DNA from: Ciona intestinalis
Lineage: Eukaryota > Chordata > Ascidiacea > Phlebobranchia > Cionidae
NCBI RefSeq assembly: GCF_000224145.3
Contig: NC_020166.2
Coordinates: 8,714,745 to 8,778,744 of the forward strand
Direction of reading: 5' to 3'
DNA: 64,000 nucleotides
Below, piece after piece: positions 35,663 through 47,600 of this stretch. The position numbers were made by a program, and so were the translations under genes. The notes under the pieces are model-generated. The model searched no databases. It was not told the origin of the DNA and saw nothing but the letters and a program-made list of their open reading frames with translations. How positions within the stretch are numbered: the stretch's first letter is position 1; each line of letters starts with the position of its first letter.

Positions 35663-37167
35663 TTTTTAGCAACAACATTGCAAAATTTCGTGACTGCTTG
35701 AGCCGTTTAATGTAATCAGGCGCACGTATTCTGTAAACTGATTGTGTGAAAAAGTAGCGTGAGAAAGCCGCAAACTCCCCATCGTGTTTCTGTTTAATAA
35801 TTCGTATTGCTTAAAGCAATATTCTCACGCAAATAAAATTACAAAAATTTTGTTTGCGCCAAAATTAAAACATTTTGCTGCTGCTGTAAAATCATTAAAT
35901 ATATACATTACGTATTTTTGCGGTATAACTAGTTACAGTTAATTAATTTTAAATATGTCACTTTCACTCATAACACTACTTTAATACTATGTTAAATATA
36001 GCCCGAGGAAAGAGATTAAAATCATATATCATCTTACCCCAGTACTATAACGTGGGGCGGGGAAACATGGAATATCTTCTCAATTTTCCCGAAGTGCTTT
36101 TTACCCAGCGGTCAAACAGTTTACAGTATCTTGTTATATTTTATTTCTTCTGGTATACGCGATGATAGATTATCGAGCGAAATCTTACTTGGCGACTAGA
36201 CAAGGGCTCGTGAAAGCCCGCCATGAACCTATATTGACCTTGAAGCCTTCGTGCCAATATTGGCGTTTCTTAGTTAGTTGGTTCGCCAAATTGTATTGGA
36301 AAACGTCAAATTATGCACCAGATCGCAATCTAGTATTAGAATATCCGTTAACATGTCACCACACGTTGTTATTTGGTCAATCACAAAGATGTTGAAAATA
36401 AAGGTTCAGGTATTTTATCGTCCACATCATGACCGTAACCTTCTTTTTCGGTCAGTCCACAAATAGGCGTCGGGCCATGAGGGTCGTATGACATACTATG
36501 GTCCTGTGGTCCCGGCCTCGCGTCAGGCTTAAACAATTGTAACACACGTCACATCATTACGTAACAAACCCTCACGCGTGACTGCACATTAACTTAGCAA
36601 TATTATCGTCTTTGTACAAATCATAGGATGCCCTGTATTATGCATATATGCACCACCGCTGCAACCGTCACACTTATACCGTCGGAAATACAACCTCGCG
36701 TCGTTTCAAACGTTGGGGTAACCTATGAATACCACACCGGCATCACCACTCACCAAGTGGTTATACAGCCTACACAAACTGATCAATTTTGGCCCAAATC
36801 AAGTACCCATGAAGTGCCACGGTACACACACATAGAAACTTATGGAGACTCATTCCTGATTTGAATTATCTTGAAACACAGGGCTAACTGTTACATTACC
36901 GGTACATGAATCCGCCAACAAAATATACGAAATTTATCGTTTTCGTAAACTATTCATATAATAAGATACAAAACAAACAACCTTCAAATACCTTTTGTCT
37001 CGTCCATGTTTGTGGCAGGGAAAATCATATTCTGCTTAACAATAGCAGTAAAAGTGTTCGTAAGTCATACTAATCAGTCGAATATACATTTATAACACTA
37101 TTTGGGCTCGCCCAGGTGAAACCAAAACACTTGAAACAGATGCATATAGTACACCCAAATGAATAAA

Positions 37168-37239
37168 TGCATTGGCCGGGAACCGAGTCCGGGTCCCCTG
37201 CGTGGCAGTCGAGGATTTCTACCACCGAACCACCAACGT
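37168..37239 (-). pseudogene. tRNA-Gly(GCC)-like gene, degraded
   Basis: GTTGGTGGTTCGGTGGTAGA body with anticodon loop CTGCCAC (GCC). The B box is altered (GGACTCGGTTCC) and two anticodon-stem pairs are lost. Confidence 0.5.
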
Positions 37240-37311
37240 TCCCAGACCGGGAATCGAACCCGGGCCGCGAGGGTGAGAGCCACGAATCCTGACCACTAGA
37301 CCACTCTGAAA
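37239..37311 (-). tRNA. tRNA-Glu(CTC)-like gene
   Basis: Acceptor ends TTTCAGA and TCTGGGA pair fully (two G-U). Anticodon loop CTCTCAC, intact B box GGTTCGATTCC. One T-T mismatch in the anticodon stem remains. Abuts the Gly-like gene. Confidence 0.6.
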
Positions 37312-37409
37312 CTAATCTCCCATTCAGGCCAACTGCTGCAGAATTTACAGACGATTTAAAATTTCGACAAATATTCAAATTTGAGATGTAGTATACCGGT
37401 ATGCAAAAT

Positions 37410-37480
37410 TGCACTGGCCGGGAATCGAACACGGTTCCCCCGCGTAGCAGGCGAGGAGTCTACCATTGAACCACCAATGC
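37410..37480 (-). tRNA. tRNA-Gly body with GCT (Ser) anticodon
   Basis: Acceptor GCATTGG pairs with CCAGTGC; anticodon stem CTCGC/GCGGG pairs; loop CTGCTAC gives anticodon GCT, one base from the glycine anticodon GCC. B box GTTCGATTCC present; one T-stem mismatch. It may be a pseudogene. Confidence 0.5.
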
Positions 37481-38246
37481 TTTCATGTTTCACACGGACT
37501 GCTGCTTACCAAGTCCAACTAATAGAAAGGCGATATATATTTCACCAGTAAGTTTCGTGGTAGTAATGAAATTCTGTCATTTTACCGGTATATTGCTTTC
37601 GCCAAAACCTATCACCAAAAAGTAGACTAAATTTCCTTTTTCCGTTATCGTCAAGCTTTTTGTACAATTTACTGTCATGTATTCGGTGTAAAAAACCGAA
37701 AGGTTAAATGCACCAAAATATAATAATAATCGTAGTCAGACATTTTCAAATCTAATATGAAAAAATTATTATCAAAAATTAATATATTTTAGATATTTAT
37801 TTTCTGCAGTGGCATGTTAAAAGTAATTTGAGCCTTTTTTATTATATTGGAAAAAATAAATTAAATTCGTTTTTAATATTGATTTTCATTCACTAACTTC
37901 TTGGGTGAACTGTGACTCATTAAATTTAAAATCTGGGTTTGAAACCAAAAATCTTCCTGTTGATGCTTGTTACGGAGCCCTTGACAAGCTTACAAATGTT
38001 TTTTGAAAGTGAGGAAATTATGTGCGGTTTAAATTTGTGCATGTACCAACAATAACCGTCTTGCCCAGGTCGCAACCGTTTTTGTTAAATTTTCTAGCTC
38101 TAGTTAGTGTGAAAATTAATCGGACACTTTCGCACTGTGTGTTGGTTTTATGTACACTGTGCAGTGTCGAGCTTCTGTTTTGCATTAGAGCAAACAAGTT
38201 CGTTGTTTTGTTGTGGCATAAAAGCACCTGTGTGTGTATAGTATAT

Positions 38247-38430
38247 GAGTGGGGGAAGACGGGACACTTTTACCACATGATAACCAAACATCCTGATCGG
38301 GCTTCAAAAATTTAACAACAGTCCATGGTAGCCGTGAGGATACGGTTTCATAATTTTTTAAATGTTTTTATTTACCACTAATCGGAACGAGAAAATAGAA
38401 AGTGTCCCCATCTTCCCCACCCTACTATAT
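38247..38430 (+). mobile_element. MITE copy, forward
   Basis: Complete element at the right edge of duplicated copy B; ends CATCTTCCCCACCCTACTATA-like. Confidence 0.8.
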
Positions 38431-39600
38431 TTGGAATTACCAAAAACGTTTTGTTCACTTTTTTTTATATTTTAATTGATGATCCTAATGGAATTGTACA
38501 TACGAAGTCTTTGGTCAATCGTGTTACTTTATTCTGAAATTCCATTATTTTTGTATATGCTTGTTATATCAGTCTTCAAATAAGCGGGCAACGAAATCTG
38601 TTTGTAGAAGCCTGTAAGTTAGACAAGGATCAAGTAGCCAAACAGAAATGTCAGAGTATTAGTTCTTAACCACTGACCACACAACGAACAAGTTTCGAGT
38701 GCTTTGGTATCATTTTAAAATTAATAAATTGTCTTTAAAACCTGTACCTCAAAAAGTAATGTGCTGTTATGCCCGTTGTATTTTAATTTTAATTTTACAG
38801 TTAGCTTAAACTAACTTAAAATATAATTTCGGTTTTATTTTTAAATTATTCGAATGTAAAAGCTTTGTAGCAGTTTGTTTGGGGAAATTTCAGGTTGGTT
38901 TTTTATATTATATATACAGAAACATTAATTTGTTTAAAATTTTGTTAAAATCAAGATTTCAATTCTGGGAAGTCAATATATAGAATTATGTTTTGTGACA
39001 GAAGCAGCAGAATATAGGATGATCATGTATTTACAATATTTAATGTTCATTTTACAGCGAAGATTCCAACCACGCCCAGGAGGCTGCTTCGCTTGTGGTC
39101 GTTGAGGTTTTTTTTACCAGGACCTCTCGCCAGTAGCCCTAGTTATACCTGGTTACTTAGCCCGCTAAGCAGCGATCAACACCACCCAACGGTGCTAAGT
39201 GTTCGAAGCGCCGAGATCGCGAAACACGCACAATACACACGATTAGGAACTGAAATCTGGACTGACCGTCTCATAAACTGAACTTACACCTCCCAACACA
39301 CCATCGTTATACGTGGCTTACCGCGTTAAGAGGCGTACTGTGAGAAATTTGACACAGGACACAAGAAATTGGACACGGCACACACTTCTGACCTGACATT
39401 GGCTGATCCAATAAATTTAGATATAAAAATTGTAAAAGGGGGGTGAGCTGTAGCACCTAACCATTCGCATCACATTTGTTTGTATGTGTTTGTTTGTTAG
39501 TGTGTTATGTGTTTGTACATGTTTCTTAGTGTGTTAATGTAAAATGAAGTGTGAAACTGTATATTCTGATTCACCATGGTAGGATAGATTGGCATCAATT
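38431..39600. other. No gene seen; GC-richer block of unknown nature
   Basis: 38431-39055 is plain AT-rich DNA. 39058-39350 is GC-richer than its surroundings with no match to an RNA gene I know and only a short open frame. Confidence 0.4.
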
Positions 39601-39609
39601 ACAGATGCC

Positions 39610-39860
39610 CAGGGGTCTAGAGGTCCAAAAGTTTAGTCATATATAGAGGCCCAATAATAGTTTAGTCATACATAGAGGCCCCAATAATGGTTTAGTCTTA
39701 TATAGAGGCCCCAATAATGGTTTAGTCACATAGAGCCCCAACAGTCAGTCATATATAGAGGCCCAATAATGGTTTGGTCATACATTAGAGGCCCAATAAT
39801 GGTTTAGTCATATATAGAGGTCCGCCCAATAGTTTAGCCATGTAAACATGGCCCAATAGT
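39610..39860. repeat. Minisatellite, about 30 bp unit
   Basis: About eight imperfect copies of a unit around AGAGGCCCAATAATGGTTTA followed by GTCATATAT. Unit lengths vary by a few bases. Confidence 0.85.
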
Positions 39861-39995
39861 TAAATCGTTCTACTAGGAGTTAGAGTTTAAAATCCCTAAT
39901 GGGTAAATAGGCTCTCAGGGTTACTAGGGTTACTGTCACATTTTTGGAGTAGAGGTTGCACATGGATTACGAACATGCATAACACCCGTACGAAA

Positions 39996-40308
39996 TTAAT
40001 TCCCCTTCATTGGCAATTTTGCGGGTAAAGAAAGACAAATAAAAAAAGGAGCTCCGCGCATCGTAAAAATTAAGAAAAAGGCGCTAGCACGTACAAAAAA
40101 AAAACGTTGTTAAAAACGTAAAACGCGTAAAAAATCGCGTCTAATTTCGTTAAAAAATAAAACGAAAAAAATCGCGTAAAAAACGTTAAAAAATCACGTA
40201 AAAAAAACGTTAAAAATCGCGTCTAAATTCGTTTTAAAAAAACGAAAAAAATGGCGTCTAAAACGTTACCGAACGCCATGACCAAAATTGCCAATGATCG
40301 GGAATTAA
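39996..40308. mobile_element. 313 bp foldback element with repeat-filled core
   Basis: Terminal inverted repeats of 26 bp with three mismatches (TTAATTCCCCTTCATTGGCA at the left, matched in reverse at 40283-40308). The interior is a run of A-rich blocks with ACGTT and ATCGCGT motifs. Not the common MITE family; no coding capacity. Confidence 0.65.
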
Positions 40309-41693
40309 TACGCACATCGTGTGTACAAAACGTTCGACACTCCATGCAAGCCTCTTAAACACCACCATGACAACCCCATTCAAAGGATCCAACATCAGTA
40401 AAGTAGACGATAGTATAGACCATATATAGATTTATAATTTGTATAAGCAGTTGTACACATCTAAACTGTTATCATAAATTAATTGGCATATATACTTAAA
40501 TTCGAACAGGCGTTAAGGTTTAAGAATATAGGAGATTGGGGAAGATGGGACACATTTTCATTCTTTTCTCTCGTCCCATTTGGTAGTAGGCAAAATCGAA
40601 GTGTTATCCCTGATGATTTCGTCACTATAATGACGTTACGGAGGTGACCACAGCATGGATTTACCAGAATATTACAGTCCACTTCGTGTATAGTGTAAGT
40701 GTGTATCATTACATACAATAAACACCACAATCCCCCAACACCACCCCACCCCACCCCATACAATAAGCACACATAGCAATACAAGCATTCTCTGTGGGCC
40801 AATATACAATAATAATAAATATTAAAAACGCTTCCATTTCGCCGCTGCGAACCGTCGCATCGCGTCGCAATTACTTAGTGGTTTACGAAGTGGGGAAACT
40901 GCATAAGAACGGATTTGGGAGCTAACTATATCTTGCTTTAACGCAAGATTGATCGAACCGAGTGATCTTTAGGAATCACTTTTTCCGCCGCAACAGCGTC
41001 GAGTTTGCGTCGCATATTCGCGCTTGTTGTCGATTCAAAAAAGGAATGACAACATAAACTGACACCTGTAAAGCATCGGAAATAAAATTATTTACCGTTT
41101 TTAGGGGGCCTAATAGGGGGCTGACATTTTTATGTAATTTTTTATCCCTACCCTAGTCGCAGGTTTGGCGCCTAATTGTTTTGCAGTTGGAACCCACCAG
41201 CTTTCGCTGACCGGACTTTTAACCAACCGGCGTGTTGGAACATGGTTTTCGCAAACCGGGCACTGCGTGTTTGGCCTGTGTGCAATGACACGTGTTGTGT
41301 CGGCCGCGGGTGCAGTGTCCCAGTTCTATCTAACTTAACTTCCTAACAGCGATCCCTAGTTATAGCGATGTCACTTCTATCTATCTGATGCCCACTGTCC
41401 GGCCTTGCTGATAAGTGACACCAGGAGTATGGGTTAAAGTTGGGAAAATCTGACCTGCGCGCACCGTTCTTATGCAGGTTGTTTACACACACATACTAAC
41501 ACACATGGAGAAATAAAACCCAAGATTCCCAACCACGTTACATTACTAACGTGTACAAAGGTGGATTTAATTAATCGTTTGATCTACGTATACTTCCCCA
41601 CCCCACACCACACACCGTGTATCACATAAACATTCAATTTTAAACAAGCATTCAATAAGTATAAGGGACATTTTATGCTACAGCTCACATAAG
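40309..41693. other. No supported gene; one partial MITE
   Basis: 40529-40640 is a truncated reverse MITE. 40840-41500 is GC-richer, with several GTCGCAT motifs in both orientations and no coding frame I can support. Confidence 0.4.
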
Positions 41694-42623
41694 TTAGTAT
41701 TTACATCGACTAAGAATAAATCCTAGTCTGTGTATGCTATGGCTCCATCTTCGTTCCTTTGCGTTTCGTCTTAACTTCTTTTCTGTAAAAGTAATAAAAC
41801 ATTAATTCGTTGTACGTTTCGCCGTTTTAACACAGTACACCAAGAAAAAGCACATATGTGCACCAAACTACATGAACGTGGAATTTTGTATATAATCTGC
41901 CTTATAACGCAATAGTTTTTTTCATATCGTTTAGCGTAAACAGATGTCTTTATTGTTCAATATTGTAATGTGTAACAATATATGCACTGACACCAATACG
42001 TCTTTTACTCTTCAATCGTTCAAAGTTTAAAAAAAAGTTTAAACAAAATTTGATAAAAGTTAACATATAATAAAACAACGTGGGATGTACCTTCGTCTTT
42101 CCTTTCTCTAGTATTTTTTTCGTTTTCCGTAACACTCTTTATTATTGTTTGCTTATAGAACCAGCTGAGTGACGTCATTTGTAGGGTGACGTCATATCTG
42201 TGACGTAAAAAAAAACAAGGTAAAAAAATGAAGAGAATTAAACTAAGTGACGCCATTTTTAGTGTGACGTCATATCTGTGACGTAAAAATCAAGATAAAA
42301 ATAAAACGAAAATGATTGAATTTTGCAAGCACATGATAGATTGGTAGAATAGGACTTATTTATCCTTGCGTGGCGGGGCAACGAAGTCGCTATAACGCAA
42401 GTGTTTTGTTTTATAAACCTCGTACCGGCTAACCGAGTTGTTATTTTATGGTTGGTTTTTATTACATATACAAATGTTTTAACCCAAGACGAACATACAA
42501 AAATGCAATAATTGTACGAGTTCAGTGTCTTTAAACTTACCGAAAATTTATCTGCGGTACACGGAGACAGCTTCGTACCAATATGTTCGTATAATAGCGG
42601 AGTAGATGGCGTAGTGTCTGCAT
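41694..42623 (-). CDS. Tentative small three-exon gene, 81 aa
   Basis: Exons 42541-42623, 42091-42164 and 41694-41782, each with fitting splice signals (CATTACAG/GTAAGT; ACTCAG/GTACAT; TTTTACAG/stop). The joined frame starts at ATG immediately after the first acceptor and totals 82 codons including the stop: MQTLRHLLRYYTNILV at the start, then a charged helix (ENEKNTRERKDEEKKLRRNA). An N-terminus rich in Arg and Leu could be a mitochondrial signal. The ATG right after an acceptor would fit spliced-leader trans-splicing, common in Ciona. Alternative: exon 1 read in another frame (TPSTPLLYEHIGTKLSP) as part of a longer gene. I do not recognise the product. Confidence 0.3.
42166..42300. repeat. 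Direct duplication with TGACGTCA sites
   Basis: Two copies (about 42166-42225 and 42244-42300) of a block with GTGACGTCATATCTGTGACG; three perfect TGACGTCA palindromes lie within 110 bp. Confidence 0.75.
42345..42450 (-). mobile_element. SINE 3' body, reverse
   Basis: Contains TTATCCTTGCGTGGCGGGGC and AAGTGTTTTGTTTTATAAAC, the complement of the SINE tail block. Confidence 0.65.
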
Positions 42624-42785
42624 CTGTAATGTTAAAATACAAAATGTTATGACAAGCTAAGAACTATATAGTTCTTTAGGCAGCCATGATCCGTATTGTA
42701 AAGTGAACAAGAGAAAGTGACAATGTTAGCTTTGTATGTACGCGTCTTTGGTAATTGGACTTTTTTTTCGGAAAAAGAATCACTA

Positions 42786-44604
42786 TATAGTTGGGTTGGG
42801 GAAATCGGACACATTTTCGTTCTATTTTCCCGTCCCATTTAGTAGTAAACAACAGACATTCAAATATACAAACTTACTTTTAACTTTGCCAATCGAAAGC
42901 TGTATCGGCGTCGGTTGTCACTCAAGGCATCCTTTTAGTGAACGAGATAACATTGATGTGATTTGAACACAAGACTTCCGTCTGTATTGCTTCAGTGTAG
43001 ATTCAAATAATTCAAACTTTGAACAGAAATTAATTTTAAACTATAGTCAGCTGAAAATCAAAGGTTAAATATTAATATATAAATAAATACATTATATTGG
43101 TCATGTATTTCATGTTTAACATTAAAACAGCCCTCATCCTAACATACAGGTGCTTTCACTCTACTATTATGGACTACTATTAACTTCCTATTGCTTGTCC
43201 AAAACTTGGTAAATCAAATGAACAAACCGCTGCTTAAGCTTACTTGCGCAATACTGAAAACGTGTTGATCACGTGGAAAGCTGGCAACTGATTGGTTAAT
43301 TAAAGGAGCAACGTCGAAAATTTGTGCCGCAAAAATATAAATTACATTTCGTGTGAATTCCACGCTCAAGCAGTGTTGCCTGTAAGAAAATAAGTCTGCA
43401 AATTCCGTAAAGGGGATTTCATAGGCAGTAACTTAACATCAGGCAACACTGAAATCTATTTTTAGTAACAGCGGATTGTGTAAGATTTGGGCAATAATTA
43501 TTTGACGGAATTCTTGCGACTTGTGTGAAGACGTAGTAAACAATTAAGACACAACATACTACACTACTAGTGATTTGCTTCTATAGGCTGTACGAGACAA
43601 AAGTTACAAAACTATATAATATATATATTTAATTAACATGCGAGTTTGTTAATTGTTTAAAGTGGCCATTAACTTTGTGTTAATACATACTTCTTCTTAC
43701 TTTGGTGTATGGTACTGTGGGGTAAAATGGGATAGTGTTTGCACATTGTACTGTGGGGTAAGATGGGATAAACATAAGCATATATTATTCAAATTTACTA
43801 ATCGTGTTTTTATCAATTAAAAAAACACTTTTAAGTCGTGAGGAAACGATTACATAGTTTAAATATTCTTTGTTTACTACCAAATTAAACTTTAAAAAAG
43901 AATGAAAGTACAACCCATCTTACCCCATATCTCACTTTGTCGCTCCCTCATCCAAATCTCGTGCATGCTGTCTCTTGTCTCAACGCGTTTTTTTTATTTT
44001 TAAATGTTAAATATTTGCCACGGAAAGTAGTCTTAAAATTGTACAACTTGAATGAGGTGCGTAAATGTTGTGCGTAAAATAACACGGCTAAAAGTTGTTT
44101 GGAGATGTTTTAGTCAAATAGTAGGGTAGGAGAAAATAGCACACCTTTTCACTTTTTTTTTCACTTTTTTTTTCACTTTTAAGTGACTTCAGTATACCTT
44201 ATGCTGTAAGCTTGTTTTTACATTTATTACATTACTGAAAATAAATTTTAATTTATCTCTTCGAAACCCACAAACCGAAGACCATGTTATTATAAAAAAC
44301 GTAGGTAAGAAACAACAGCAATATACCAGTCCGAAAAACACACTATATGAATAAAGGTGTGGGCAAAAAAGTTTCAGTTAAAAAGCGTGGCCATCGGAAA
44401 ACACACAGTTAATGAGACTTGTACTATAGTTAAGATAAGCATTTTTGAACAAAAATAATTTGTTTTTAATTTACATTTTTGTGTTCAATGAGTGGGAAAT
44501 AACAGAAAAATATAAACTAAAAATTTAAAAAAATGTTTTTTTTGAAAAGTTTTTTTTTAATAACTTGTCGGTCGACTTTGGTTAAGCACTGTAATTAAAT
44601 ATTA
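42786..44604. other. Intergenic, MITE remnants
   Basis: 42786-42855 reverse MITE fragment; 43710-43930 forward MITE with a doubled left end (two TACTGTGGGGTAA starts); 44121-44160 fragment. No coding exon seen between 42860 and 44604. AATAAA on the minus strand at 44223-44228 could serve EVC2. Confidence 0.55.
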
Positions 44605-47600
44605 TCATCTCGTCCCATGATCTGGGGAGGCGATTCTCCCCAATGGTTCTGGACGAGTCCCAAGTTTATGGAGATCTCTGTTCCCACCTAGCGGATCGAG
44701 TTGAACTGGTTTCATCCGGTCTTGAGCAAACGAAACTTTTCTAAAAACAAGAAATAGTACTGTGGAGTAAGATAGAACACTTTTATTGTATTTTCTTGTT
44801 CTATTTGGTAGGAAACAAAAAACATTTAAAGAATTATAAAACCGTATTCTTACGACTTCCGTAGATCGTTGTTAATTGTTTAAAACACTATCAGGATATT
44901 TGAATATAAGGTGCTAACAGTGTCCAACCATTCCCAACCCTGGGGAAAGATCGATATCAATGTCAAGATAAAATATGTCGACATACCTTTTTATGGAAGA
45001 GGTTTTATTTTTGGATTTTAACTGCCTCTGTTTTACGATCTCCTCGATTCGCTTTACCAATATTCTAAATCAAAATCATTAAAAGAACCTATACACTATA
45101 ATAAAATATCGTAAACATATTCATTAATTAAAACTATAGTGGGGTAAGATGGGGAGCGTTTTCATTCTCTTTCGTCGCCAAATTGGTAGTAAACAAAGAA
45201 TAACAAAAAATTTGTATGACCTTAACCTCACGAATAAAGAGAGCGTTGTTTTTTGTTAAAAACACTGTCAGAAAATATGGAATTTCGGTACTATTGGGTA
45301 CCCATCTTACCCCACAATACTACCCCACAATACTAAAAATGTCATAAAAAATCATTTATTAAAGTATATGGTAATTATTATATCACCACTTACCCGAACG
45401 AGGTGTTTGTTTTATTTTGCTTGTTAGGATGTATGTATCGGACCATTGCTTCAATTTCCGCTGTCGGTTGTCCAGGCAACAATAGTTGTAACGCGTCTCG
45501 TACGTCAGCATACGATGCTCCAGATGCCGTAACAAGACCACGCACTAATAACATGTCCTGTGGAAATTTTGATTAAATTATGGTAATGAAAAATGAAAAA
45601 AATCGCAGAAATGAAAAATCTGTTAAATAAATTATGTTAACTAGGCCACGCAGTAATAACGTGTTCTGTAAAATTAAGAAAAATGCAAAAAACGGAAACA
45701 ATACATTTAGTTCTTTTCAAGGACACACATGCCCACAGTAGCACCACTGAACTTTGAGTGCAGTGTCTGCCAGTTTATTAGCTGGCAAATAAAAGCTACG
45801 GCACCATAGTAAACTTTTTTAAACATTTTACCTGGTCGAATAATGCTTTCTGCTTTTTCATTCGAAATTCTTCTTTGATTCCGAAAAGATGTTGCAAAGT
45901 TAATCTTTCTCGTATAGTTTGTTTCTTACATCTCTCCAATGCTCTCGCTGTTATATTTAAACCAGCAGGCATCAACTCTCTTGCCATGTCAAAACTTTGT
46001 GCAACTTCCTGATTCAAATATTTAAAAAAATGAATGGTACTGCGGCGGAAAATGGGACACTTTTAACAAATAATCTCCAAATGTTCAATCGTGTTTTAAA
46101 CAATTCATCATTTGGTTTACTATACAAATGGGACGAGAAAATATAACGAAAAATTGTCCTATTTTTTTGTTGCATTTTCCCTTCCCATTTGATAGTAAAC
46201 TGAAAAACATTTACAAAATTACAAAACTGTATCCTCACGACTCCCGTGTACCGTTATTAATCGTTTAAAACACAATCAGGATATTTGGATATTATGTGCT
46301 ACAGGTACCCCATCTCTCCGACCCTACTATATATAATAAGTGTATAAAATAAATATAAATTACTATATATAAATTACTAAAAAACGAAATATGCAGTTTA
46401 TAATCACCTCTGCTTTATTTAAACACAACAGTCTTTTTGAAACTTCTTCTTTTAATTCGTTTTCTCGCATTTTCCTCTCGTCCGAAATCTTGCCAGTAAT
46501 CCCTTCACGCTGTGCGAAGCATTTTACTTTATTATTTTAAACGACATACAACTATAGTGCTTTGGCTGTGGTGTAACTACCGTAAGAACATAAACCTCAT
46601 ATTTCCTAATCGTTTTTTTTTATTAACAACGCGAGTCGTTAGGATACTTTTTTATATTATTGTGGGGTAAGATGGGATACTTTCAGTTTTAGCACCTATA
46701 TTTCAATTTCCTGATCAGGTTTTGAAAAATTTTGTAAATATTGTATATGTTCACTTCCAAATGGGCAGAAAAGAAATTGAATCAACAATTAACAACGGTC
46801 TATGGAAGTCGTTAGGATACGGTTTTAAAATTATTTGAATGTTCTTTGTTTACTACCAAATGAGCCGAGAAAATTAAAAAATGTCCCATCTCACCCCATC
46901 TACTATATAAGTATAAAATTAATCCCTGTTTACTACCAAATGGAGTAATAAAAGCGAGTAAGAACAAGTTCCATCTTACCCCAACCTTCTTTGTACAACA
47001 GTACCAAAAAAGCAAATTACCTGCGTTTTATATTCATGTAGAACTATCTTACACGTCTCGGGTTTAATTTTTTCTGATGACGTCATCAGTTCTAGAAACG
47101 TCATCATCAGATCTTCAACAGCACGCCGCTTGCATTCAAGGTCCAATAACTACAACGATATAATTGGTTAGGTTTCAGATCTGAGAAATTGAATTCGCTT
47201 TGTTCTAAATCACGGATGATTCAAAGTGTATAGACAACGTAAAAATTTAAAAAAATTACATTCTGCAAAAAATATAAAATAGAAACCTTGTACTTACAGA
47301 TTTTGCGTCAGAGATACGAGGTGCTGGCAGAGCAGAAACAGAATTTTGAATTCCAACTAATTGGTTCAATTTCTTGGTTTTTAGTTTTGTTTTCCCAGGT
47401 GTTCCCACGAAAGGTCCATCTCCGCAATATATCGAAAGTTTTTCTTTCAACTCGAGTCTAATTTCTTCTTCCGTCACACCTTGAGGCACAGCTTCACTCG
47501 CTTCTTTCATAAGCTGTTCCATTCGTAAGTGTTCAGATATTCGGCTTTCCAATAACTCTTTTATCATGCTGAAAAGGAAGAACATTAAAGCACGACGACT

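Larger units (their letters stand above)
35663..38329. repeat. Segmental duplication, copy B
   Basis: 2,667 bp copy of 32576-35162, starting on the first base after the gap. Differences include an added block near 37560-37740 (after the tRNA cluster) and several deletions. No supported protein-coding gene. Confidence 0.9.

Noticed and set aside
35145-35715. Long open frames on both strands across 35145-35715
   Set aside because: They are read through 500 N and have no real sequence behind them.
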